Source: Ashinkailepas kermadecensis (taxonomy: Eukaryota > Arthropoda > Thecostraca > Neolepadidae). Taken from it: a stretch of DNA of 64,000 nucleotides. A program made the position numbers and the translations under genes. Below, in pieces: positions 23,912 to 37,257 of the stretch; the first letter of the stretch is position 1, and every line of letters starts with the position of its first letter. Under the pieces are notes generated by a model. It did no database searches. It was not told the DNA's origin and was given only the letters and a program-made list of their open reading frames with translations. The DNA is taken from positions 1,393,501 to 1,457,500 of the forward strand of contig JAOTOM010005180.1 in NCBI GenBank assembly GCA_034440615.1, written 5' to 3'.

Positions 23912-24720
23912 CAGTGACGTACATAGATTTTGCGTCAGGGGCAAACGATTTGGAGGGGGTCCCATCCACCCCATTTCTACAAATTGCTCGGATTTCGACC
24001 ACTATTTTTAAGGGGCCCATTTTTTGCTTATATTAATTCATGACCAACTTAGTTTTCCTGTGGATGGTGCCCAATGTACCACCATCATTTCTAAGTCACC
24101 GGATTGTAATCTCTCTCTCTCCTCTTCCGAGTTTTTCTTCTGGTATCGCTTGCTAAGTCAGCTTACGCTGCTGAAATTACACCTCAACAACTCACTCAAA
24201 ATTTAAACTTTTATCATATTTTAAGCATTTCAGTTCATGACACCCGGTCACCATCACACGAACGTGCGTGCACGTGTACACCTTCCTTGCGCATTCGGCC
24301 CATTTGCCATACTTCGTGCGAGTCTGCGTTTTCTGCTGGACCTCCAACGTGTACTAATTGCTGCCACATGATAATTTTGTGCCACATTTGACGTCATGGA
24401 ATGTTTTCTATGGGGGTTCAGTGAGAAAAATCGATGAATCCATGATTATTTCTCTTCTTCCCACAATTTCTGGTGTGAAATAGATCCCAACACCCCACTG
24501 AGCTTTGACACACCTTATCTCTGTTTAAACATGCTCCAAGATTGGCCACCGAACTGAGACACTGGTTCAGTGTTCTTTTGTTGAACCCGTTACGTTTTAC
24601 GTTGTCTACTAGGGACCCGACACGTTTTTGAGATTGCGGTGATTTTTAGAGTGTTGTTTCTTTTTTGTGGACCCACGATGTTTTTCCGTGGCCGGCACAT
24701 TTTCGAAGGCTCAGATATGT
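23912..24720 (+). mobile_element. hAT-like element fragment related to 38450-44580
   Basis: It begins CAGTGACGTACATAGATTTT followed by a G-rich tract, like other termini in this window. 24030-24200 matches 43190-42990 on the opposite strand, best seen in translation: DQLSFPVDG...LTLLKLHLNNSL against DRLDYPVEG...LALLKLHLRKSL. 24600-24720 then shows the GACCCGACACGTTTTTGAGA-like ~21-bp words also found in 31.7-32.1 and 40.6-42.6 kb. The right end was not found. Probably non-autonomous. Confidence 0.5.
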
Positions 24721-25521
24721 TTAAAGAACCAGGAAACTGCGAATATATTTATTATAGGTATGTATATATTTGCAATATTGTTGGTGCATATAATTAGTAA
24801 TGATTCGACGATTTCGTCGCTGATGATAATTGTTATCGTGCTGTCACGGTGCAGACAAATGCATGAAAGCCTCTCTCACGAAACGCTATTTTCATCTCCC
24901 TACTTAGCATTGTAACATCCCTTACTTAGCTTTTAGCATTTGCACACTTCAAAGTTTAATTTTGTGCTGCTTTGTTGCATTAGTTTCCATAGTCACACAA
25001 CCCTTCAGCTGTGTGTATGGCCATTAGTGACGTGTCTTACCTTATGCTAATTACCTCACATTCAGCCCGTTTCTCCTCTAGGATCGTATATTTTCTGGGC
25101 CTGAAAGACATGTCCAGCAGTGTTTTTCAACTTTTAATTTATGTTTCCCGTGATAGTATATGGGAATTCCACTGCTTTAAAGCAAAATATGGAAGAAATT
25201 ATTTATATGTATGATTGATTTTCCCTGTATTTGATTTCTTCATCTCTTCTCCAGTTTTAGAGAACAAGAAAAGGGAGCGCCGTATGCTGTGCTACTTTTC
25301 AGATCATCCACTGGGTATCAGTCTGTCAGTCTGAGTCGTGAAGCTGATCTTGGGCTATATGCCAGATGCATGTACCTGGACTGCCTTTAGGCTGCCGCCT
25401 ATCAGTTTGAGCGGCGTAGTTGCCGCTCGGCTGTGCGGCAGACATTCGGTGACATCGCTGTCGCTGACCGTCCGACCGTCTCGGGCGGTCGCTAACCCCA
25501 TCCGTTTCCCGGCGTTCCCAG

Positions 25522-25701
25522 CTTCAGCAGGATCTCCTGGAGCTGCGCAACGTCCACGCAAAGCTGCGCGAGACGAATCGGCGAGTGTTGCGCGAGCGAG
25601 ACGGGGCGCAGCGCGAGTGTCTGGACCTGCTGACGACCCTGCAGCAGCGGCGGCTGACCGAGCGCGACCACGAGACCAAGGTTGTCGCCATGGTTCAGCA
25701 G
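25522..25701 (+). CDS. Exon 6, coiled-coil segment, residues 213-272
   Basis: Acceptor ggcgttcccag, donor gtgaga, 60 codons, phase 0 at both ends. Translation LQQDLLELRNVHAKLRETNR ... VVAMVQQ has textbook Leu heptads. The exon is clearly more GC-rich than its neighbours, especially at third positions. Confidence 0.9.
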
Positions 25702-25768
25702 GTGAGAGAAGAACAACGCACGCGAGAGAGGGAATGTGAGAGGGAGAGAGAAAGAGAGATAGGTGGAT

Positions 25769-27880
<2,112 letters not shown>

Positions 27881-27920
27881 GTCGAAAGGATGAAGAGACT
27901 CATCCCAGCTGTGACTGAAG
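27881..27920 (+). CDS. Exon 7, 40-bp microexon with GC donor, residues 273-286
   Basis: Acceptor ttattgttttcag; 13 codons plus one base (VERMKRLIPAVTE + g). The donor is GAAG|GCAAGT, the form typical of functional GC-AG introns, where positions other than +2 match consensus perfectly. The spare base joins the first two of exon 8 to give Gly286, restoring the frame. Prolines mark a break in the coiled coil. Confidence 0.7.
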
Positions 27921-28159
27921 GCAAGTGTCAGTCAAGCTGGTGTACAGTTTGTATTTTCCTGTTTTCCTTCTCGGCGTTGTAAGTTTGAAGCCATTTTGGG
28001 TTGATTTATTACAGGTTGAGTATCAACTCAACTGTCAACAACGTGGCGTTGCATCACAAGACGCGCAGAATGTAATGACACATTCGGAACCTCTGATGAA
28101 CATTGTTTTCGGTATTGCCGGCAAGCGAGTCCGCCGACTGGGCGAGTTTCATTTCAAGA

Positions 28160-28359
28160 ATGCCGCCCCGACAGCTCAGTGGGTTCGAGTTGCCTGTATT
28201 GATCTCCCCTGTCCTGGCAAGACGGGTTCGAGTCGCTTCACGCGCCCGCATTTAGGCTGGTAGCATGAGCTGACAGCTGGCCCGATGAGACCGGGGACGC
28301 AGAACAGGGGCGACCGTGTCGGCGCACTGACGGTACGTTAAACTCCCGGTTAAAAAAAT
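28160..28359 (+). mobile_element. tRNA-derived SINE
   Basis: An A-box-like CAGCTCAGTGGG lies at 28172-28183 and a B-box GGTTCGAGTC at 28225-28234, the internal pol III promoter of tRNA-derived SINEs. A body of about 110 bp follows, then the tail CTCCCGGTTAAAAAAATA. The A-to-B spacing (~53 bp) is slightly longer than in a tRNA. The 5' end is approximate and no target duplication was identified. Confidence 0.65.
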
Positions 28360-29481
28360 ATGGTGTTGAACTAGAATCCACGGATCAGGTGGTGGGGCCT
28401 GGATTCACACAACAACCTCTGCTTCACGCAATAATCACTGACCCTGATTCAACAAGCCGCAATAGTTCGGACTAAGAATGCTTATTTTGTTAACGTTTCA
28501 AGGTTGCCTGTTCGGTCCGGTCACAGTGTTCTTTATTGGCTAACAACGTTACAGAGAGTTAATCTACGCTATTGCAGTTTCAAGGTACAGCATTGCCCAA
28601 TATAATACAATTTGTCTGGATGTTAGATGCTTGTCAGGTTATTTATAATAGTTCAGAATACATCAAGCCTTCCGTAAGCTACTACCATCTAAATTTATTT
28701 CCGCAATGTTCGCAAAATGCATCGAAGCTTTACGTGGTGTCAGAATAATTCGATTGGTCCGCGAAGCTAATGCCCTTGAGTTTGGGCCATGGTTTTCCAA
28801 TCTTCACTTACATACCTACGAACTAGACCTCGCTCATCATTAAAATTGCGCGGCGAATCGTGTGAGTTCGGGGCCTACGCAATAAGATCTACTAAGCATG
28901 TACGCTGATCTAGTTAACCTTCGCCAACTAAGAACATTTCGCTTGCCACAGGAGGGGGAGGAGGAGTATGATATGCATCATTTGCCTTGCTACTTCAATT
29001 CTAGTTGAGCTAGCCCTATTAGCTGCGAAATTAGGACTTCGAAATAAGGAGCATTATGCTGCGCCCCATGAGACATATGGACTGATACCAAAATAAGCTC
29101 AGATGTATGAGTGGCCATCCAGGCCAATTTGGTTTCGAAGACATGGCAAAGAAACGCCAAGTTCCATACAGAATAGGCCGACTTGAAAATCCTCCGCAGC
29201 TAAAGCAGACACTGAAAGCAGGTTTCGCAGCTAAAGCAGCTAAAGCAGGTTTGGAATTCAAGGGGTAAAATAATTTGTAATGAAATACATGGAACAAAAT
29301 TATCAGAGTCCAATCACCTGCTTTTACTTCGATTTGATGGAATGTCACTCCTGGGAACTAACAATAATAGGGACGGCTCACTTAGATGCAAGACCTGCAG
29401 AGACCGGCACAACAGCCATCTCGGCAAAAAGGCTCCAAGCAGTCCTGTTATGACTTAACGGGTCGATGATCTGATGACAGC

Positions 29482-29541
29482 GTAATTTGTGTGTAATCTG
29501 ACGTAATTTGTGTGTAATCTGACGTAATTTGTGTGCTGCAG
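29482..29541 (+). repeat. 21-bp tandem repeat, ~2.7 copies
   Basis: GTAATTTGTGTGTAATCTGAC repeated; unrelated in sequence to the GC-rich 21-bp family elsewhere. Confidence 0.85.
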
Positions 29542-30020
29542 CACAATGTGAACAAAGGATGGGTTCTCAGCTATGAAAAATGTTGGTGCTCCGTTACCAC
29601 TCTTTCTATAGTTGTGAGAAAGCGGCTTGGACAGTATGGGTGGGTTAAGCGACCTTTGCATTTTGATCAAATTCGTTGGAGAGGAAAAAGTAAAGCTTAT
29701 AGTAACTGATCACTCGCGTTAGACGTCGGGGGCTCCAACCAACTCTGCACTGTCAAACCAACCATTCACTGTCATATCCCTATCACTATCAATGTACTAT
29801 CATAGAGGAAGTGTAGAGCCAATGTAATCTGCGCAATCCGAAAGGGGCGGGGTGTAGATACCACTTCCTATTCAAGTGGCCTCCTCGCAACCACTGACAA
29901 ACAGTACGGGACGGCAGCGAGCTAAAATCGCAACCATTGTACAACAGCGGGCGACAGCACGCCAACATTTGCTTCAGCCAACTGGAGTATCCTTTGTCCA
30001 CATTGCAGTGTAATTCTGCA

Positions 30021-30158
30021 TGATGCCATATCAGGCTAGGACTCTATGGCGTGATACCTGGACACATGATGCCATATCAGGCTAGGACTCTATGGCGTGA
30101 TACCTGGACACATGATGTCATATCAGGCTAGGACTCTATGGCGTGATACCTGGACACA
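30021..30158 (+). repeat. 46-bp tandem repeat, 3 copies
   Basis: TGATGCCATATCAGGCTAGG recurs at 30021, 30067 and 30113. Each unit pairs ATGCCATA with TATGGCGT, a weak hairpin. Confidence 0.9.
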
Positions 30159-30570
30159 TTTTGAGCCTTTTCCGGAAATCGCACTTTCTTCGCGTTTGGT
30201 TCTGTATGTTTTGTGCATAGATGATTCCTCTGTCGTATCTTAATCTTAAGGTAGCTAGGCATCCTACCGTGGCCTTCCATCAGCACATTGATGACCTCTC
30301 CGAGGTCAAACTACGTCAGTGATTTGGATGACCTTTGTATCTGAAACTGCTTCCTGGGGTATTTTAATACCCATAATTCGAATCAATCGGCAGATTGTAT
30401 TTCAGAGAACTCCTATGCGGTCCTTTGTAGTAAGTAACTGGTACTTTTTATCAGATATTTCTCAGAATACACAATGTTCCTTGATCTCACATTATACTCA
30501 ACAAATGATTGAACAATGTGGCACTTAGCAATCAACTTAGCGAATCTGATTTGCATCGGTCCTTCAACAG

Positions 30571-30730
30571 GTTCCAAAATTTCCAATCAGCGAGAAAAGG
30601 ACAGAGAGGAGCTAAGCAACATCGTCGCCAGCCTTGTAGCTACTATGGCACACCTGAGCACCGCATCTCAGGGCGCTGATAACAACAAGAGCCGGTGCCC
30701 ATCGGGAAGGCAACAAAAGAGCTACAGGAG
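30571..30730 (+). CDS. Exon 8, end of coiled coil, residues 286-339
   Basis: Acceptor ccttcaacag, donor gtgagc. Two bases complete Gly286, then SKISNQREKDREELSNIVAS ... RQQKSYRR with two bases left. The first ~30 residues are still helical, and the tail (SRCPSGRQQ) is basic and probably disordered. Confidence 0.8.
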
Positions 30731-31669
30731 GTGAGCTCCCCACGTGGTGTTCTCTCGCCAGCTTGCTTACAATGGGCTGGCTGGTCTGAGCACACCTTCA
30801 TCAAACGAAGCAAACCTATGAGCCACAGAGTAACCATTCTGACGAGGTGTACGAGCTCATCGGCATGTATGTGCCCACACCATAGGTTATCAGCTGTGGA
30901 AATTTCCATCAGGGAGGAAGGGAATCCGGAGCTTTCAGATTCATGGGAATTAAAGCATAACAGGCTGAACATATGAGAAGATAAAGACATAACAAGGCAT
31001 AGCAAGACATGTCCGGTAAATGTATGCTTTGCTGAACATGGGAATGAGCGGCACCACCGGGGGATACCCGAGGTACTAGAACCCCAGCAATTCGATAGTG
31101 TAGTACACATACAAAGTAGCAGAGCAAACCCAGATTTACATTCCTTCATCCAATCCAATCCAACTTGGTGAAAGTTCTTCGGTGTCCCATCCGAATCCGT
31201 TCAAACCGAACTGTAATGGGTTATCCAATCCACATGGATAATTTGTGCCGGTCGTGTTGTTTTCCAAAGAACACCCACATAGGAGTAAGCAGTGCTGGCA
31301 AGGTAGACACGTATAATTACATGACAACAAATGAAGTAGATGCAGAAGTCATTGCAATGAGCGTCGCATCCAAAAAGCAGTATGTATATTAATGCAAGGT
31401 CACCTTTGTGCTGGAGCATGAAGACATTCATGGACTCTTCTGGATAGCCCTAAAATTATCCATGCCAACAAACTAAACCTTAGGCAATCAGTGCCAATAT
31501 GATGAAACAATGCACGAATTGTGCAGGTATCAGCAAAAATCATTCCCTGTAATCTGCAGGAGTCCATGCCATGATGTATCGAAACGGAAATGCTCAGCTC
31601 AATTGATCACTGTGGTATTTTGACTATGTGCCACTGTGCGGTGCGTTCTTTAAAGACCTGTCGTATTTT
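30731..31669 (+). other. First part of intron 8
   Basis: No gene or clear repeat seen. Confidence 0.4.
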
Positions 31670-32105
31670 TGCGGAACAAGGTGTGTTTTCAAGGGCACCG
31701 ATTCGTCTTCGGTCCTCCGGTGTGTTTCAAGGCCCCGCTTTGTTTATTTTTGGGCCCTGACGCGAATTTAAGTGGACCCTGATGCGTATTTTTGGGACCT
31801 CGACGCGATTTTGGAGACATCGGCGCAAGTTTTGTTGCCCAGCTGTATTTATTTATGTTATCGGACCCTAGTTTTGGGCGGCCTGATGGAAATTTTTGGA
31901 TCCCCGCTCGATTTTTGGGGACCCGGCGCGAGTTTTCGGGGTTCCGATGTATTTATTTGGGGCCTCTGATGCGATTTTTGGGTGGAGGCCGACAGGCATT
32001 GTTAGGGCTCCAATGCGTCTTTTTGTGCCCAGTTGCGATTTGTGGGACCCCGTTGCGAGTTTTCGGCGAAATCCCGAAGCCCGGTACTTACTAGCGGGGC
32101 CCTGA
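31670..32105 (+). repeat. ~21-bp-period degenerate array, orientation 1
   Basis: Cut at GGRCCC, the text falls into units mostly 19-23 bp long with mode 21, for example GGACCCTGATGCGTATTTTTG and GGACCTCGACGCGATTTTGGA. The consensus is near GGGCCCYGACGCGATTTTTG. The reverse complement of this unit is what fills 40.6-42.6 kb. Confidence 0.75.
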
Positions 32106-32400
32106 CCTCTACAATATTTTCTCCTAAGTATCTGGTTAAAGGTGTCGATCTGGACTACGAGCAGAGTCGCACATCACAGTGCTCTGGCTAGAGTGTATCT
32201 AGCAGTCGTCACAGTGCTCTCACAATGCTCTGCTACCACTGGCCTGTGACCGAATTAGCTTTTTGAAGAAATCCCGGCGCTGGTAGATAGCCAGTGAGCC
32301 CCCACCCCACCCCATGGCGGTCATTCATTTTAAGGAATTCGACAACATGAATGACTGTGTTGGATTGAGGCCAACTTAGCCTGTTAAGGGCGCATCTATG
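32106..32400. other. Spacer between two ~21-bp arrays
   Basis: Contains short duplications of CACAGTGCTCT and a CCCCACCCCACCCC tract. No gene is seen. Confidence 0.4.
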
Positions 32401-33310
32401 TTTACCTGAGGGCACTTCGACTTACGACAGAGGCACTGCAAAGCCAGCAATTGGCACCTTGACTAGTGGCAGGGACATTCCCCTTTTCCCCTTTGCTTGG
32501 GGATGCTTTAAGCTGTGAAGGACATCCTTGAGATTCCCAAGCCTCGCCCTAGCCTCACGATGGGCAATCTGAGCTACCAAAATCGGACGGCAAACCGTCA
32601 AAGGGGCATTCAAAGGCTTTGGAAGGGCAATTTGACCTGGATTGAGGGCACCATAACCTGCTACGGGCGCATCTAAGTTGATGTAGGCACTTCGACTTGC
32701 GAAAGAGGCACTGTGAAGTCAGCAATGGGCACTTTGAGCAATGGCAGGGGCATTCCACTTTGCTTAGGGGCACTTTAAGCTGTAAAGGGCATCCCTGATA
32801 TTATCAAGCCCCATCCTAGCCGTCCAATGGGAAACTAAGCTGCCAGTGTGGCACAGTGAGCTATCAAAGGGGCATTCGAAGGCTTCAGAAAAGAACTCTG
32901 AAGTGCATTGAAGGCAGCGTAACCCGCTAAGATCTTACCTAAATAATCTGAGGGCACTTCGACTTCAGAGAACGGCACTGTTGCGCCAGCAAGGGGCACT
33001 TTGAATAGCAGCAGAGGCATTCCACGTGGTTGAAAGACACTTTGAGTTATGAAGGGCACCTCTGATGTTTCCAAGCCCAGTTCTAGCCGTCCAATGGGCA
33101 ACCTGAGCTTCAAGAAGGGCACAGTAAGCCGCCAAAGGCTTTGGAATGGCACCATGACCTCTCAGTTTAGAGCAGCATGACCTGCCGGATGGGCCGATTG
33201 GCATGCAGGAGGTGCATCTAAAGCTGCGTGGCGGAAGAGGTCTAGACTTGCCTTTTTTCTCTCCGTCAGGGGCACCTTGATTTACCAGTGTGGCACCATG
33301 GTCTGCGAAA
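32401..33310 (+). repeat. ~21-bp-period degenerate array, second sequence variant
   Basis: Units begin GGCAC or GGCATT every 20-22 bp, for example GGCACTTCGACTTGCGAAAGA, GGCACTGTGAAGTCAGCAATG and GGCACTTTGAGCAATGGCAGG, each 21 bp. A larger ~300-bp order is also visible: the series 'acttcgactt...cactg...ggcattcca...' recurs near 32407, 32690 and 32950. Confidence 0.75.
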
Positions 33311-33889
33311 CGTGCGATTTTTATCCGGTGCCCCCCCCTAGTGAAACAAAATCATTGTCATAGGGGCTGAGGGGAACTTGAGAGGGACTGAGGGGCATTT
33401 GGGCTCGCGTTTTTGTACATAAATATGCCCTGCCTGCAGGCATTAGGTAGGTAGTTCCAGGATAATACGACTGAAATCGCCAAGGGTTTTTGGTAGTCTT
33501 CGAGACCATTGCGTGGTACAGGGTAAGGCAGCGAGTTGTGTTATAGCATATAGAGTATATGCTATTGAGTACGTTGACTGAAATAAGTTTTCAAATCGTT
33601 GCAATTATCAAGACTAAGGTATTTACTTGTACGCCAAAAGTACTATAGGTGTAGCAATCAATCAGGGTTAACTCGCCAAGTCAGGACTAACTCCGGTACT
33701 ACGGGATACCAATACCCTGGTCACGAGCGCGGTTGAATATAGATCGAAAGGACATATCATGCCGTATATTGTGATACTCATAGTGGGGATATGCATAATG
33801 ATGGAGGTGAAATTTCGATGAATACTTCCGTTTCTCTCTTGTACCGGCGTCAGCCTGCCTCTGTCAAAGCCTGGTCGCCCTGCACCTAG

Positions 33890-34043
33890 GTCGGCATCAG
33901 CAGGCACCACGCCGGCCGAGATCGAGAAGGGTGCCGGCACCTCCGGCTACTGGGGGTACCGCTCGCCCTACCCCGTCCCTCCGGGCGCGACTCACTTGAC
34001 GGCCGACCTGCACCGCAAGTCGGCTTCGGTGGGCGAGTCGCAG
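33890..34043 (+). CDS. Exon 9, Ser/Pro/Gly-rich linker, residues 339-390
   Basis: I chose acceptor gccctgcacctag (ending 33889) because it gives the phase required by exon 8; acceptors at 33901 or 33904 would break the frame. One base completes Arg339, then SASAGTTPAEIEKGAG ... KSASVGESQ, then donor gtgagc in phase 0. It includes an aromatic GYWGYRSPYPVPPG patch that could be a short binding motif. Confidence 0.7.
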
Positions 34044-34057
34044 GTGAGCAGTCCTTC

Positions 34058-34331
34058 TCACAAGTGTCTGATCACCTCACCACAAGTGTCTGATCACCTC
34101 ACCACAAGTATCTGATCACCTCACCACAAGTGTCTGATCACCTCACCACAAGTGTCTGATCACCTCACCACAAGTGTCTGATCACCTCACCACAAGTGTC
34201 TGATCACCTCACCACAAGTGTCTGATCACCTCACCACAAGTGTCTGATCACCTCACCACAAGTGTCTGATCACCTCACCACAAGTGTCTGATCACCTCAC
34301 CACAAGTGTCTTGATCACCTCACCACAAGTG
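34058..34331 (+). repeat. 22-bp tandem repeat, ~12.5 copies
   Basis: AAGTGTCTGATCACCTCACC plus AC repeated with almost no variation, starting 14 bp after the exon 9 donor. Contains TGATCA in each unit. Confidence 0.97.
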
Positions 34332-35576
34332 TTGATTCGATCGACGCCCTGTTGGCGCATATTCTAAATACGCACTGATGCGTGGTCCGGGTCGCTGCTT
34401 CTCGAATAGTTGAACGTGTGTTATGGGTGTTCCTGGAGGTAGTCGGTATTTGTATGGTTTGGTGAACACATTTCATATCGTATGCATGCTTTTGAAGACT
34501 AAAAGGTGAATTTCATTACAACGCCGTGGGGGATTTTGTCACGAGAAGATGCGACCGCTTGAGGAGGTACGACGCCCATTTCCATGCGTCATGATTTTGT
34601 TTTGCGCATTTGGTTCCAACCATGTAAGATATCGGCTGCGTCACATGCTGCTGCTTTTTAATTTACAATAGACTTTCGCGCGATCGGCAGACAGGTTGGT
34701 GTTTGTTTATAGATGGTCTCTTACACGCGTAGTCATGGAATGGAAAATTTGCAGCATTCGCAATGCTTACATGAAAAGCCGTCGGTGACGCTACAGACTG
34801 CGCAAATACCACCCAAATGTGAGTAACGTCTTCAACGCTACCGACTACCGTTTGAAGCAGCGGAATTTACCAGTAGCACGCCTGATTATGGAGAGTATTA
34901 CAAACCTTCACCAATGAAATGACAAATACATCCAGTATTGGCACACCAAAAAGCATGTGTAGAAAAAACACCCCAAATTCCCTATACTGAGTACGAACAT
35001 ACACTTCATGCACATAGCGCAACTTTAACAAGACAAACGGTCATATTTATATTGCCCTCTTGTCATGCTGGGTGAACGGAATCCTGACGTTTTAAAAATT
35101 ACAATGTGCAAACCATAAAAGGTCGAAATATTCATTGGCTCGTGACAGGTTCAATAAGAGTATTAGCTTTTCCTTCAGTTTATTTTTTTTATTTCAATAA
35201 CATGACCATGAATTTTAGCCAACCAACATAGTTGTGTGGCAAAATGTGTAACATCCCGAGGCTGTAAATCGCTGCCCTCCGCTCGGATCGGCTTTTTATA
35301 TGCAAAGCTGGATTCAGAGCATCACATGGGCTTATTTACGACAGAATAAGACATGACGGTAATAATCACGGGTTCATCTGCCAAGACCTACCCATGTAGC
35401 ATACTACCCATGTAGCATACTACCCATGTACCACACTACCCATGTAGCATGCATATGCAAGCACTAGAGGCGGGGAGCAGTTTTTTTCGAATTCGGAAAG
35501 TTGTTCTTCGACAGACCATGTAATGTTCGGCTATGAAGGTGTTTTAATTATTTACAGTTTCTGATTTAACCGACAG
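34332..35576 (+). other. Remainder of intron 9
   Basis: No gene seen; a short 16-bp repeat at 35388-35447 is listed separately. Confidence 0.4.
35388..35447 (+). repeat. 16-bp tandem repeat, ~4 copies
   Basis: CCCATGTAGCATACTA repeated, the last copies altered (ACCACACTA). Confidence 0.85.
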
Positions 35577-35680
35577 GACTCTGTGTACCAGTGTGGGGAA
35601 GGTTCCGAGGAGTCGCTCGGGTCGTTCCGATGCCGGACTCTCCCGAGGATGAAGCTGCACAGTGACATCAGCATCGACAG
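35577..35680 (+). CDS. Exon 10, residues 391-425
   Basis: Acceptor gatttaaccgacag, donor gtgggt. Phase 0 in, two bases out. Translation DSVYQCGEGSEESLGSFRCR ... SDISIDR is Ser-rich. The last 27 bp and the donor are duplicated just downstream. Confidence 0.8.
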
Positions 35681-35745
35681 GTGGGTTGAGTGTTACACCG
35701 CTGCACAGTGACATCAGCTTCGACAGGTATGTTGAGTGTTATACT
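35654..35745 (+). repeat. 46-bp duplication of the exon 10 end with its splice donor
   Basis: 35654-35699 (last 27 bp of exon 10 plus 19 bp of intron) is copied at 35700-35745, and a third partial copy begins at 35746. The second copy offers donor gtatgt at 35727, closer to consensus than the first (gtgggt at 35681). Use of the second adds 46 nt and an in-frame stop within the second copy. Confidence 0.9.
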
Positions 35746-36734
35746 GCTGCACTGTCTTCTATAGGTGAACTGGGAAGCATACAAATAATATGTCGAGTAA
35801 GCTGTATCATTTGAGGTACGTTGTCCCGAAACACACCGTCTCGTTGATATTTGTGTGATTGTTAAGAGAGAAACACATCGGGGAAAACACTTCCTAAGCC
35901 ACCAGAAGGCGTCATTGGGGGCGCTAGGCGAGCGAGGGCAAGATGCAGACAAGGTGGTTCCTCTGCTGCAGGCACAGGGTCGGGCAGCAGCTCCAGTCGA
36001 GCAGCAAGTCACATTGCACAAAACACCGTAGGCAAAAACAAACGGAAATTTTATGATGGAAAAGGCTATAATGAAATCTGAGTGAATTATGGGTATCAAT
36101 TGTCAATGTCATCACAATCAGGCCCTAGTTATTAGTTGTCAATCCCCGAACAAATATTCCGTAAGCTATATCAGCATTCGTATCTTTTTTTAGGGGGAGG
36201 AGTCGTGACATCTTCACGGCCAAATATTATAAACATATAGAAATGTACTCCTACTTTGATTGATTACAACGATGGCATTTACAGCCAAATGCAACAATTA
36301 GCATCAGCAAGAGTAAATATTTTACATTTTGAATTGTATGCTGCCCGATAGGAGCGCCATTTTGGTATTCCTCATGCAGTGCCATCGTGCCCACGTGCAG
36401 CGCCAAGGCAAATAAGTCGGCATCGTCCACCTTAAACGCCATAAGGGAACAAACTTGATGTGGTCGTACCTCGTTTGTTTCCAAATAAAGGTTAAAAATG
36501 GTAACTGTCTTCATTTCCATTGTGCGGGAACACCATATGACCGTACTTATTCTCAGAACCTCCCAACTCAGTAGATGTTAACCAGACAAGAAAGGCGCAT
36601 AATCCAAGTTTTTTCATTACCTTTTGTACGATAAATAGAAGAGACGTACTTGTACGGCATATACTTGTACGGTAAGTACGGCATATACCAGTTGCTATTC
36701 CGCTTTTAGCAGACACAGGTGTCTGTCATGGTAC

Positions 36735-36770
36735 AATACATGCTGTCATAGGTCTATGACAGCATGTATT
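36735..36770. repeat. Perfect 16-bp inverted repeat with 4-nt loop
   Basis: AATACATGCTGTCATA, loop GGTC, then the exact reverse complement. Seen directly; could be a hairpin in RNA or a rho-like cruciform seed. Too short for a typical animal pre-miRNA. Confidence 0.9.
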
Positions 36771-37257
36771 TATCTTCCTCAACAGGTTCGATCCTAGACC
36801 AGCTCCAGGAGTGTTTCAAAGAGTACTAACACTAAAAACACAGAACAAAAACACGCACAAAAACACTTCGATCCTTCCTGCACGCAGGACTAATTACAGT
36901 TGACATCAATGTTTGGTTACGCATCCACGACACGAATGCCGTGCTGAAGAAGACGGGCAGAATCGTGCCGAGCAAACTTCAGCCGGACAGGGCCGCTCAC
37001 GAACGCCAGGCTAGCCGAGTATGGGTGTATGGGGCGTGCGGCAGACAGCTCGGTGATAGTGTCGAACACCACAGGTGCACCGCCACCGGCCGGTCTGCCA
37101 AACCCCTGGGAGCGAGATCATGCTGAAGACCCTGGACCTGTTCGTGAAGCAGCTTCGACCGCCCTTCTACGCCGGTAATGACATCGGCCGTCTATTTGTA
37201 TCGGCCAAGCCAGACAAAGACCTCAAGGGACTGGCGTTGCTCGCCATGCTGGATCTG

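Larger units (their letters stand above)
27921..30570 (+). other. Intron 7
   Basis: GC-AG intron. It contains a SINE and two small tandem repeats, listed separately. The rest shows no gene. Confidence 0.5.

Noticed and set aside
33898..34043. Exon 9 starting at acceptor atcag or cagcag (33901/33904)
   Set aside because: These need a phase that exon 8 does not supply; the acceptor ending at 33889 fits.
37075..37174. Possible exon (acceptor ccacag, donor gtaatg) encoding LKTLDLFVKQLRPPF-like sequence
   Set aside because: Its 100-nt length breaks the frame between exons 10 and 11, and in the required phase it hits a stop. It could belong to something else but there is no partner exon.
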